In this document: one piece after another, positions 27,239 to 37,400 of the stretch | How the letters are laid out: each line of letters begins with the position of its first letter | How positions within the stretch are numbered: the first letter of the stretch is position 1 | Origin: an uncultured Bacteroidota bacterium | Lineage (GTDB): Bacteria; Bacteroidota; Bacteroidia; B-17B0; Aurantibacillaceae | DNA length: 64,000 bases | Assembly (NCBI GenBank): GCA_903893815.1 | Contig: CAITNS010000030.1 | Location: 1 to 64,000, forward strand | Direction of reading: 5' to 3' | Translations under genes and position numbers: made by a program | The notes under the pieces: model-generated | Databases searched by the model: none | What the model was told of the DNA's origin: nothing | The model's input: the letters and a program-made list of their open reading frames with translations, nothing else

Positions 27239-28444
27239 ATGGAAACAATCAAATTAAATACAATTGAAGAAGCAATTGCCGATATAAAGGCTGGTAAAGT
27301 TATTATTGTAGTTGATGATGAAGATAGAGAGAATGAAGGCGATTTTTTAACGGCCGCGCAAAACGTAACTCCTGAAATTATCAACTTTATGGCAACTCAC
27401 GGGCGTGGTTTAATTTGTGCGGCCGTTACTCAAGAAAAAGCGAAAGAGTTGAAACTAGAATTAATGGTTTCTTCAAATACGGCTTTGCACGAAACAGCCT
27501 TTACCGTTTCTATTGATTTATTAGGTTACGGTTGCTCAACAGGTATTTCTGCTTCAGATCGTTCAAAAACAGTTCAGGCATTAATTGACCCTAATATGAA
27601 GGCTTCTGATTTTGGAAGACCAGGGCATATATTTCCTTTAATTGCAAAAACAGGTGGCGTGTTACGTCGCACAGGACATACCGAAGCAACGATTGATTTT
27701 GCGCGTTTAGCGGGTTTTGAACCTTGCGGTGCTTTAGTAGAAATTATGAATGAAGATGGAACGATGGCTCGTTTACCAGATTTAGTTCAGATTGCAAAAA
27801 AACACGATTTAAAAATTGTGACTATTAAAGATTTAATTTCTTACCGTTTAAGTAAAGAAAGCATTGTGACTCGTCAGGTTGAAGTGGATATGCCGACTCA
27901 GTGGGGCGATTTTAAATTAATTGCTTACAAAGTTGATACAAACGGAGAAGAACACATGGCCCTTATAAAAGGTGAATGGAATAAAGACGAACCTGTTTTA
28001 GTGCGAGTACATTCATCTTGTGTTACGGGTGATATTTTTGGTTCTTGCCGTTGTGATTGCGGTCCTCAATTACACAAAGCAATGGAATTGATTGAAAAAG
28101 AAGGTAAAGGTGCCATTGTTTATATGAACCAAGAAGGCAGAGGTATTGGTTTATTAAATAAATTAAAAGCTTATAAATTACAAGAACAAGGTCGTGACAC
28201 TGTAGAAGCTAATTTAGAATTAGGTTTTAAAATGGACGAACGTGATTATGGAGTCGGTGCACAAATTATTAGAGATTTAGGAATTAGTAAAATGAAATTA
28301 ATTTCTAATAACCCCGTGAAACGTGTTGGTTTAATTGGTTATGGTTTAGAAGTGGTAGAAAATATTCCTATCATCATTCAATCCAATCCGCATAACGAAA
28401 AGTATATGCAAACCAAGAAAGATAAAATGGGACATAGTTTTTAA
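27239..28444 (+). CDS. ribBA: Bifunctional 3,4-dihydroxy-2-butanone 4-phosphate synthase / GTP cyclohydrolase II
   Basis: Supplies both precursors of riboflavin, 401 residues. The N-terminal DHBP synthase domain (residues 1-205) has [12 protein letters not shown] and GRPGHIFPL plus RTGHTEA. The C-terminal GTP cyclohydrolase II domain has the zinc site [15 protein letters not shown] (three cysteines) and [11 protein letters not shown]. Both active sites look intact. It overlaps no neighbour, and truB starts 9 bases after the stop, so the two are probably one operon. No FMN riboswitch is visible upstream. Confidence 0.97.
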   Translation: METIKLNTIEEAIADIKAGKVIIVVDDEDRENEGDFLTAAQNVTPEIINFMATHGRGLICAAVTQEKAKELKLELMVSSNTALHETAFTVSIDLLGYGCSTGISASDRSKTVQALIDPNMKASDFGRPGHIFPLIAKTGGVLRRTGHTEATIDFARLAGFEPCGALVEIMNEDGTMARLPDLVQIAKKHDLKIVTIKDLISYRLSKESIVTRQVEVDMPTQWGDFKLIAYKVDTNGEEHMALIKGEWNKDEPVLVRVHSSCVTGDIFGSCRCDCGPQLHKAMELIEKEGKGAIVYMNQEGRGIGLLNKLKAYKLQEQGRDTVEANLELGFKMDERDYGVGAQIIRDLGISKMKLISNNPVKRVGLIGYGLEVVENIPIIIQSNPHNEKYMQTKKDKMGHSF

Positions 28445-28453
28445 ACTATACTG

Positions 28454-29158
28454 ATGGAACATGATTATCGCAGCGGCGAATTACTCCTCATTAATAAACC
28501 ATACACTTGGTCGTCTTTTCAGGCTGTCAATAAATTAAAACATGCTTTAAAAAAACATCCTTCTTTATTATTGGATGATAAATTGGTTCATTTAAAAATT
28601 GGGCATGCCGGTACTTTAGATCCATTAGCAACAGGTTTATTAATTATTTGCACTGGTAAAAAAACAAAAGAGATTTCTTCTTTTCAAGATTTACCAAAAG
28701 AATACACGGGCACATTTTTTATTGGCGCCACTACGCCTTGCTTCGATAAAGAAAAAGAAGTAGATGCTACGTATCCAACAGAGCAAATTACTGAAGAATT
28801 AATTTACGAAACCGCTAAATCCTTTATTGGCAAGCAAGAACAGGTGCCTCCTATGTTTAGCGCCGTAAAAGTAGATGGAAAACGTCTCTACAAATTAGCG
28901 CGCATTGGCGAAGAAATAGAACTAAAAGCAAGACCAATTGAAATTTTAGAATTTGAAATAACGCGTTGCGAACTGCCTTTGGTTGATTTTAGAATTGCCT
29001 GCACAAAAGGAACATATATCAGAAGCATCGCCCGTGATTTTGGCTTAGCTTTAAATAGTGGCGCCTATTTAGATACTTTATGTCGCACAAAAATTGGACA
29101 CTTCTCTATTGAAGACGCCAAAACACCCGAAGAATTTATCACTGAAAACCCTTACTAA
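28454..29158 (+). CDS. truB: tRNA pseudouridine(55) synthase TruB
   Basis: Modifies U55 in the T-loop of tRNAs, 234 residues. The catalytic D56 lies in [34 protein letters not shown] and [15 protein letters not shown] are further family motifs. At 234 residues it lacks most of the C-terminal PUA extension found in the roughly 300-residue enzymes, which is common in Bacteroidota. It follows ribBA by 9 bases. Confidence 0.96.
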   Translation: MEHDYRSGELLLINKPYTWSSFQAVNKLKHALKKHPSLLLDDKLVHLKIGHAGTLDPLATGLLIICTGKKTKEISSFQDLPKEYTGTFFIGATTPCFDKEKEVDATYPTEQITEELIYETAKSFIGKQEQVPPMFSAVKVDGKRLYKLARIGEEIELKARPIEILEFEITRCELPLVDFRIACTKGTYIRSIARDFGLALNSGAYLDTLCRTKIGHFSIEDAKTPEEFITENPY

Positions 29159-29197
29159 AACCGTTAATCCGCACACCTCTAATTTACACGTTGTATC

Positions 29198-29680
29198 TTG
29201 GATATTGAAAAACATAATCAAAAAGCGTCTACTCTTAAAAAAGAGAACAGGATTTTTTTTGACAAACTCAAGCGGACCAAACCAAAAAATTTAGATCATC
29301 AATTTCATACTTTACATGAGGAAGTGTTTGCAGAAATAGATTGTCTCGCCTGCGCCAATTGCTGCAAAACTACTTCTCCCATTTTTTATAACCGAGATAT
29401 TGAACGTTTAGCAAAACACTTTCGCATTAAGCCTGGAGAATTCATTGATAAATATCTACGCATTGATGAAGACAAAGATTATGTGTTACGTCAAGCACCT
29501 TGTCCTTTTTTAGGTTCTGATAATTACTGTTCTGTTTATGAAGCAAGACCAAATGCCTGCCGTGAATATCCACATACTGATAGAAAACGTATGGAGCAAA
29601 TTTTAGATTTGACTTACAGAAACACTCTGGTGTGTCCTGCTGTTTTGGAAATTACTGAAAGGTTGAAAAAGATTATTTAA
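29198..29680 (+). CDS. YkgJ-family cysteine cluster protein
   Basis: Putative metal or Fe-S binding protein, 160 residues. The family cluster is spread over CLACANCCK (residues about 49-57), CPFLGSDNYCSVYEARPNACR and a late CPAVLEI, giving eight cysteines. The function of the family is unknown, with zinc or iron-cluster binding presumed. No ATG exists before the conserved region, so I use TTG at 29198, 39 bases after truB. Probably the third gene of the ribBA operon. Confidence 0.85.
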   Translation: MDIEKHNQKASTLKKENRIFFDKLKRTKPKNLDHQFHTLHEEVFAEIDCLACANCCKTTSPIFYNRDIERLAKHFRIKPGEFIDKYLRIDEDKDYVLRQAPCPFLGSDNYCSVYEARPNACREYPHTDRKRMEQILDLTYRNTLVCPAVLEITERLKKII

Positions 29681-29730
29681 TATGATGCCATCACTTCTAT
29701 CATACGTTAGTAATGGTGCGGCTGACTTTT

Positions 29731-29796
29731 GACAATTCGGTGTGAATCGCCATTCTGGGAAGCTTCTACGGAGCAAATGGGGATTGGCGAATTGTC
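29731..29796. repeat. Structured inverted repeat between the YkgJ-type and kinase genes
   Basis: GACAATTCG (29731-29739) is an exact reverse complement of CGAATTGTC (29788-29796). Inside, TCGCCA and TGGCGA form a competing pair. A T-rich/A-rich pair (TTCTTTTTT with AAAAAAGAA) follows at about 29809-29832. The surrounding 188-base gap has no ORF. A likely mobile or regulatory intergenic element of unknown family. Confidence 0.55.
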
Positions 29797-29868
29797 TTGA
29801 ATTTTTGGTTCTTTTTTTTCAAGAAAAAAGAATAGATTATTAATAATGTGCAATAGGTAGAATGAAAT

Positions 29869-30282
29869 TTACAAAAGCTTCACTTTATACTTCTCTGCCA
29901 TTTTTTGCAACTGCTCTTCACTAACACCGTGTGTATTTTGTTTACCATGATAATTTTCAACTGTTACTACAAACAAAGCATAATTAAATTTGGAAGCCAA
30001 TTTAAAATAGGGCTCTAATTCCCAATCCATTGTAAATGTATTATGTACAAATACCTTAGCAATGTTTTGTTTCATAGCATCTCTCGACAATTCTTCGCAT
30101 TGCTTATAGGCTAAATGATTATCACTAAAATTAAATACATATTCGCCAGTACGCTCATCTGTAAAAAAATCATCTACTGAAAAAATGGGATAGGTATTGT
30201 TCTCTGACAATACACATGCTAAAGCAGATTTACCTGCACCTGGCAAACCTCGTAATAAAATTAAAGAATTTTGAGTCAACAT
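29869..30282 (-). CDS. Small P-loop kinase/ATPase (AAA_33, NEDD4BP2-like)
   Basis: A 137-residue nucleoside/polynucleotide-kinase-like protein. The Walker A motif GLPGAGKS occupies residues 12-19, and FSVDDFF supplies the Walker B-like acidic pair. FVHNTFTMDWELEPYF is typical of the AAA_33 group, where it shapes the acceptor site. The protein ends soon after VTVENYHGKQNTHGVSEEQL, as in short NEDD4BP2-like members. The substrate is unknown. The start codon is partly buried in a 9-bp inverted repeat. Confidence 0.85.
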   Translation of the reverse strand: MLTQNSLILLRGLPGAGKSALACVLSENNTYPIFSVDDFFTDERTGEYVFNFSDNHLAYKQCEELSRDAMKQNIAKVFVHNTFTMDWELEPYFKLASKFNYALFVVTVENYHGKQNTHGVSEEQLQKMAEKYKVKLL

Positions 30283-30309
30283 ATTTTAGCAATAAATATA
30301 CTAAAATAT
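30281..30309 (-). repeat. Perfect 9-bp inverted repeat over the kinase start codon
   Basis: ATATTTTAG (30281-30289) and CTAAAATAT (30301-30309) flank an 11-base loop in the gap after the PorP/SprF gene. In the minus direction the second arm includes the first two bases of the kinase ATG. It could be a weak terminator without U-run, an operator, or a start-masking hairpin. Confidence 0.5.
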
Positions 30310-30319
30310 ATAAGTGATT

Positions 30320-31399
30320 CTAATACATTGCTTTTGATCTTCGTTGATACAAGAAAGCTGTGGGAGTCATCATTCTTAAAGTAATTTCCGAACCACCTCT
30401 TCCACTACTCACATTTGCCAATTTTGAAACATTAATATCATAACTGTAACCAACTGCAAATCTTCCAAATTCTACCAATAATGTAGTAATAACAGCATCT
30501 CCTGTTCTGTAATTAGCTCCAACCCCAATAGACCAACGTTTAATATTACCAGTATATTTAGAATTGTCTTTTATATAATACTTCATCATTAAACCAGCCA
30601 TAATTTCTTTTGAAGGTCCTTGCATTTGCACTAACCATGTTGGCGCAATTCCGATTAGGGTATTAGGAATGCCAAATAATAAGTTTCCATGAAACACGTA
30701 CTTTCTATACATCCTGTCGCTTTCACCATTTAAAAAATTCTGCTGCGGACGAGTTAAATGGAATGCGCCAAAACCAACTTGTGCATTAATTTGATCATTA
30801 GCCGTAACAGATCTTTCTCCACGATTAAAAGTATACGCTATTCCACTTGCAACATCACCGTACATAAAACTTTGTCTTGTGTAAGCTTCGCCTGATGGTA
30901 AGTTAACATCATAAGTATAACCGTTATACTGTTCCCCATAAATCAAACTAGATCCATTCATTTTACGTTGAACAAATCCTCCTTGTAATCCAAGCGAGAT
31001 ACTACTATTTGTATTAAGAGGAAAAAACATGGCATAGGTTAAATTAGTAGCGAATGTTCCAACTTTGGCCTCTCCAGAATTATCATTATAAATCGAAATT
31101 CCACCAGCCATTCTGTTTTTCGCTTTTTTGAATATCATTCCTCTTTTGGCATCTGCTTTTTCCCAATTACTTGCTTTAAATCTTGATTCAAAGGAAAGGC
31201 CATAAGAAGTATATGGTGTTGCAACCGCACTCCATTGAGTTCTATAAACAATCGAACCTCTCATAACATGGTTAGAACCTGCCAAAGCAGGGTTCATCAA
31301 TAATGGATTTTCGTTATATTGAGAAAAATGGAAATCTTGTGAAGTTGCTGTTTGAAACAGCAAACATCCAACTACTAGTATAATAATTCTTGTCATCAT
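30320..31399 (-). CDS. PorP/SprF family T9SS outer-membrane protein
   Basis: A predicted outer-membrane barrel of 359 residues, in the family that partners T9SS-secreted adhesins (SprF for SprB in Flavobacterium). The signal peptide is MMTRIIILVVGCLLFQTATSQ. The diagnostic opening DFHFSQYNENPLLMNPALAG is followed by YRTQWSAVATPYTSYGLSFE. The C-terminal half gives alternating amphipathic strands with VGYSYDINVSKL. It starts 5 bases after the giant SprB-like gene, the classic cargo-partner arrangement. Confidence 0.95.
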   Translation of the reverse strand: MMTRIIILVVGCLLFQTATSQDFHFSQYNENPLLMNPALAGSNHVMRGSIVYRTQWSAVATPYTSYGLSFESRFKASNWEKADAKRGMIFKKAKNRMAGGISIYNDNSGEAKVGTFATNLTYAMFFPLNTNSSISLGLQGGFVQRKMNGSSLIYGEQYNGYTYDVNLPSGEAYTRQSFMYGDVASGIAYTFNRGERSVTANDQINAQVGFGAFHLTRPQQNFLNGESDRMYRKYVFHGNLLFGIPNTLIGIAPTWLVQMQGPSKEIMAGLMMKYYIKDNSKYTGNIKRWSIGVGANYRTGDAVITTLLVEFGRFAVGYSYDINVSKLANVSSGRGGSEITLRMMTPTAFLYQRRSKAMY

Positions 31400-31404
31400 T
31401 TCTC

Positions 31405-34400
31405 TTATTTAACTAATGTAATATTTCCTTTTCTTACAACTTCACCAATATCTTTTACGGTTGCTTTGATATAATAAACAAATACCGCAGAATTTAATGG
31501 ATTGCCCTTAAATGTTCCGTCCCAACAAAAGCCTGGATCTTCCGATTCATATATTTTCTCTCCCCATCTGTTATAAATCCCAATGTAAAACGTAGTAACA
31601 CATTCATTCCAACCTTTTAAACAAAACTCATCATTAATACCATCGTTATTAGGACTAAATGCTGTTGGTGTAGAATAATCTGTTTTACTCTCACAATCTA
31701 CTTCTACTGTAATTAAAACACAAGATGTGTCGGCACATGAACCAATGGTTGTATAGGCACAATATTCTGTAGTAACAGTAGGTGAAGCAATAGTAGCAGA
31801 ACATGTAGCACAGCTAAGCCCTGTTGACGGTGTCCAAATTACAGAAGCACCATTTGGCACAAATGCTATTATTTGAGTGCTTTCTCCATCATTAATTGTA
31901 ACATCCGAAGACGTATTTACCGTTAATGAGCCTACTGAATTTACATTAGTAATAGCAGAGGCTGTACAACCTGTAGCATCAGTTACCAAAACGCTATAGG
32001 TTCCTGCTGATAAACCGGTAACTGTTGCACTATTGCTATTTACACTCCATAATGGTGTTAAAGAACCTGTACCTCCACTCATTATTACAGTTGCACTACC
32101 ATCATAGTTTCCACAACTTGCAGTTGTATTAGTTACAGTAACAACAATAGCTGGCGGTTGTGTTATGTTTATTGTAATGGTACTTACACATAAAGCTGCA
32201 TCAGCAACAAACACAGTATAAGTGCCACCTGATAACCCCGAAGACGTAGCTGAATTTCCACCAACTGGTGTCCAGCTATATGTAAACGGTCCTGTTCCGG
32301 TTGCAGAAATAGAAGCGCCTGCGTTTGTAGATGAAGCGCATACAGCATTTGTTTGAGATGAAATTGATAATGCAGGTCCTGCTCCAGATGTACTAATCGA
32401 TGTATTTAAAATTACTGAACAACCTTGCGCATCAGCCACAATAACCGAATAACTTCCAACACCTAATCCCGAAATGGAAGTTCCAGATCCTGGCGCTGGT
32501 CCCCAAGTATATGTATAAGCTGGCACACCACCACTAGCTGTTACTGTTGCGCTACCAATACTATTACCACAGCCTGTTGGCGTTGTAGTAATTGTTCCTG
32601 TTATTCCTGCGGTTGGCTGGGTAATAGAAATAGTTCCTGTTCCTGAACATAAATTCACATCTCTAACAGTTACCGTATAAACGCCAGCCACTAATGATGA
32701 TTGACTTGCTCCAATTAAATTTCCAGGCGACCAAGTATAGGTATAAGGCCCAGTTCCGCCAGCTGCAGTAACAGTAGCTGCACCGGTACTAGCACCTAAA
32801 CAACTAACGCTTGTTTGCGAAACAACAGATAATGTTGGTCCGCTAACAGAAGCTAATGATACTACAACTGATTGCGTACAACCTTTTGAATCGGTAATAG
32901 TTACTGTACTATTACCAGAAGATAAATTTGAAACAGAAGGCGTTGTTCCACCATTTGGGCTCCAACTATAAGAATATGTTGGCGTACCGCCACTCGCAGT
33001 AACTGAAGCACTACCAGTACTTGAACCACAACCAGGCGCTGTTGAATTAGATATAACACCAGTTAAAGATGCTGTTGGCTGAGTAATTAAAACCGTAGTA
33101 GAAGAGGCACAAGAGTTTCCATCTAATGCATTAATAGTATAAGTTCCAGCAGCTAAACCTGTTTGACTTGTACCAGATAAATTTCCTGGAGACCAGGTAT
33201 ACGTAATTGGAGCTGTTCCACCTGTAGCATTAATTGTTGCGCTACCAGTGCTTGCGCCAAAACAATTCACATTTGTTTGAGATGTTACAGATAACGTTGG
33301 GCCTCCTGCTGTAGTAATATTTGCGACAGCTGATACTGTACAGCTATTTGCATCTATAACTACAACTGTGTTATTTCCTGCTCCTAAATTTGATACTCCT
33401 GCTGTTGTTCCTCCACTAGGAACCCAAGCATATGTATAACTTGGTGTTCCACCGCTTGCTGTTACCGTAGCGCCTCCAGTACTTGCGCCACAACCTGCTC
33501 CAGTTGTAGCTGATATAACTGCACTAAGCGAACTAGTTGGTTGAGCAATAACTAACGTTCCAGAGCCTACGCAAGAGTTAGCATCCATTAAATTAATAGT
33601 ATATGTTCCTGCCGCTAAACTAGTTTGACTAGCGCCACTCAAATTTCCTGGGGACCATGTATAAGTGAAAGGACTAGTTCCACCAGAACCAGCTACTGTT
33701 GCAGTTCCAGTACTAGCACCAAAACAAGTAACACTTGCTTGCGAAACGGTTGTAAGCGTTGGTCCTCCTGTTGAAGTAATATTTGCAATAGCAGTCGCCG
33801 TACAACCTTTACTATCTGTTACCACAACCGTATTACTTCCTGCACCTAAATTTGAAACCCCTGCTGTAGTGCCCCCACTAGGAGTCCAAGCGTATGTGTA
33901 ACCTGCTGTGCCACCACTAGCAGTTACCGTTGCGCCACCAGTTCCTCCTGCTCCAGAACTTGCAGATAATGTAATATCATCAACTGCAAACGAAGGGTCA
34001 GATCCAGCGCCATCATCATTATTTACCCATCTGTATCCAACTTTCACATTTGCATTGTTATTGGCACTTGCAGGTAATACAATTGTTCTTGTTCCCCATT
34101 GCCCTTGACCACTGCCGCAAACAATTGTTTTTGGCATATTATCTATTTGAGTCCAAGTTGCTCCATCAAAATACCATAAAGTAGCATCATCAATGGTTGT
34201 TTGTCCGCCTTCTATGTAATTAAAATTAAGTGTAATATTTGATTGACCTATACAATTAATTGTTGGAGATTCAGCTCGTTTATCAGCAGCCACATTATTT
34301 GCACCGATACCAGTATCATAGGCTGCTCCACAATCTCCTGTAGGACAAAACAAAAACGCCGCCGGAGAAGTAGATACATTTGCAACATGTAATGTTTTAT

Positions 34401-37400
34401 TGGTAGTGCCTGTTCCCAAACAACCGTCTCCACAGTTTCCTGCTCCCATGCCGGATTCGGTAGCACTTACAAACCATTGACTTGCAGAAGGATTATTTAC
34501 GCCAGTATTAGTTACTGCCCAAGCCCCATTGGTACCAGTATAAACAGATGCTAATGCTCCTTGATTACAACCCACTCCGAAATTCTCTGTCCAAAATATT
34601 GCAGTAGTAGTAGTACCTCCACAACTAGCTGGTGTAGTAGCTGAAATAACAGCGGTTAACGAAGAAGTTGGTTGCGTAATGGATATTGTTCCTGATCCTA
34701 TACATGAAGACGCATCAGTTGTATTAATGGTATATACACCTGCACTCAGTGCAGTTTGACTTGCTCCATTTAAATTTCCAGGCGACCAAGTATACGTGTA
34801 TGGGGCAACTCCTCCACTTGTACTAACGGTTGCCGTACCTGTATTTGCACCAAAACAATTAACATTAGTTTGTGAACTAACTGATAAAGTTAATGTTGGG
34901 CAAGATGTATTGGACGGTAAAATACAACAATTTCCTCCTGTTGAAATATTTAAAGTTTGATTTATCCAGCAGTTATATTGCGTTTGATGAAATAGTAATG
35001 TACCTGCAGTAGCTTGCTGAAAATAATAGACAATTTCATCTGGAGTATTAGCACCGCCGCCGTTAATAGTGGTATCACAATTTCCAGCAGTTCCTATCAT
35101 TACCCCTCCCCAGGGTCCTGCACCATTGTTATGAACTGGAGTATATCCAACTAATGGCGGAGATAAAGGAGGGTTTATAGTTACAATACCTGCAGGAACT
35201 CCAGTAATTGAAGTTGGGAAATTTCCTAAGCCACAATTATTATTGTTTTGATTTGAATTAAATCCAGCATAGATTACTTGTGTTACATTTCCCACAAAAG
35301 GTCCTGTAAAATTAACTTGTATTGGTTCATAGGTGCAGATGCCAACTTTCAGATTGGGAATATTTTGGTCAACATTTATTGTAAGAATACCCCCATCATA
35401 ATTTGAAAAAATTGCCAAGTTTCCATTAGGTTGACAAAAATTAGAACAAGGAATAGTTGCAATAGCTGTAAAATTACATCCTTTAATGTCGGTTATAATT
35501 ACAGTATTATTTCCAGTAGCTAAATTTGAAACGCCAGCAGTTGTTCCACCACTTGGTGCCCAAATGTATGTGTATCCAGGTGTGCCTCCATTTACCGTTA
35601 CTGTTGCACCACCTGTGCTAGCGCTACAACTTGTTGCTGTTGTTGCTGTAATAGCTGCTGTTAATAAAGAGGCTGGTTGCGTAATTATTACTGTGCCTGT
35701 TCCTACACAAGAATTTGCATCTTTAATTGCTATGGTATAAGTACCAGCAGCAAGGCCTGTTTGACTTGCTCCAGTTAAACTTCCTGGCGACCAAGTATAT
35801 GTATATGGTCCCGTTCCACCGCTTGTACTAACGTTTGCCGTACCTGTGCTGGCTCCAAAACAATTGACGTTTGTTTGAGAGGCAACAGACATAGTAAGTG
35901 TAGGACAAGCAGTTGTTGTGCAAGGAGGAATACCAGCTAATGTTGTGAATGTAAACGTTATTCCACTACCTAAATCTTTTACTTTTATAGGGAATACAGT
36001 TGCAGAAGGTGCGGCTACAGTCGTTCCAGAGGCAGTCCACGTTGGCACGGTTGTCCCCGCGCATATAAACGGAATGCAATTTCCTCCAGGACAGGCTGCG
36101 CAACTAACAGATGTTGTTGTGCTTGACCAAGTATAAGTATTTGCCCCTCCTATGACAGATAATGAACCAGAATTAATACAAAGAGAGACGCTTCCGCAAG
36201 CCGTAACATTTATAGTAGTTGAACCAACACCGCAAGCTAAACTATAAGTAACAACATGTGTTCCAATGCCAGCTGTGCTTGGATTAAAAGTTCCAGTAGT
36301 AGCATTTGTAATACCTGGTCCGCTCCATGTGCCTCCAGCTGTTGCTGCTTGCAAATTAAATGGCGCATTAGTTGAACATTGATTAGGTACTTGGCAAATA
36401 TTTACATCGCAACACGTTAATGTAATGGTTGCACAAGCTCCTGCATTAATGTGTTCTAGAGTTCCAGATCGAGAGCCAGTTGCTGATGTTCCAGTTGAAC
36501 CGCAAGCAATAATATTACCGCCTGTAGTTACATGTACATCATAAACATTATAAGTTGTTGGGTATGATGCTAACTGATTTAAATTTGCGTCAAATTTAAT
36601 AACCGCGTTTTTAGAACCAACATAAACGTTTCCGCAATCATCAATGTCAATTCCACTATTTTGAACCGCATTGCCTCCAAAACCTCCTGCAAAACCGCCA
36701 CCTGGTATAACAACTGAACTTATAATAGCACTTGTATTTAAATTACGTTTATCTAATCGATTCCCTCTGTTTACGTATACAAATGAAGTGTTGGCTTTAA
36801 TTGCCATAATACCAGTATTATCATATCTAAAGTTTTCGCATTTATAACCAAAACTATAGGTATTTGTGGCTTTATAAATAGCAGCATTGGGGGTTGAGCA
36901 GGCGTTAAAATTTTGATTGATATATCCAATCGTATCATGAGTTAAAAAATAATATCTACCATTTCCACAAGGGGCAATAGATCGAACTTCTTGTGTTGGA
37001 ATTAAAGCGCCTGGCGTAACTTGCAAGCTACTGATTACATTTCCATTAGCCATATTCATTTCATAGATATATGGCAGTGGTGGCAAAAAGCCTCCTGTAC
37101 CACCAATCACTAATTTCGTTTGATCACAGTTAAATGTAATGTTCCAAAACTCTGTTGAACCAAAAATTCCACCAGGACTTGTATTATTCCATACAACAGC
37201 ACCTGCCGTTGATACTCTGACAATTTCAGCAACCGAACCTTGTGTTACATAAGAGTTACCTGCATTATCTGTTGCAAATGTTCCAAGCCAAGCTGTTGTA
37301 TCGTAAGGAGTATTGTAAGTCCACTGTATAGCTCCAGCTGCATTGTATTTAATTAATTGCATTGGGCTAACGCCTCCAATTAAATAAACATTTCCAGCAC

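Noticed and set aside
33665-36136. Several plus-strand ORFs rich in Val, Pro and Ala
   Set aside because: Reverse-strand readings of the Thr/Gly/Ser-rich SprB repeats.
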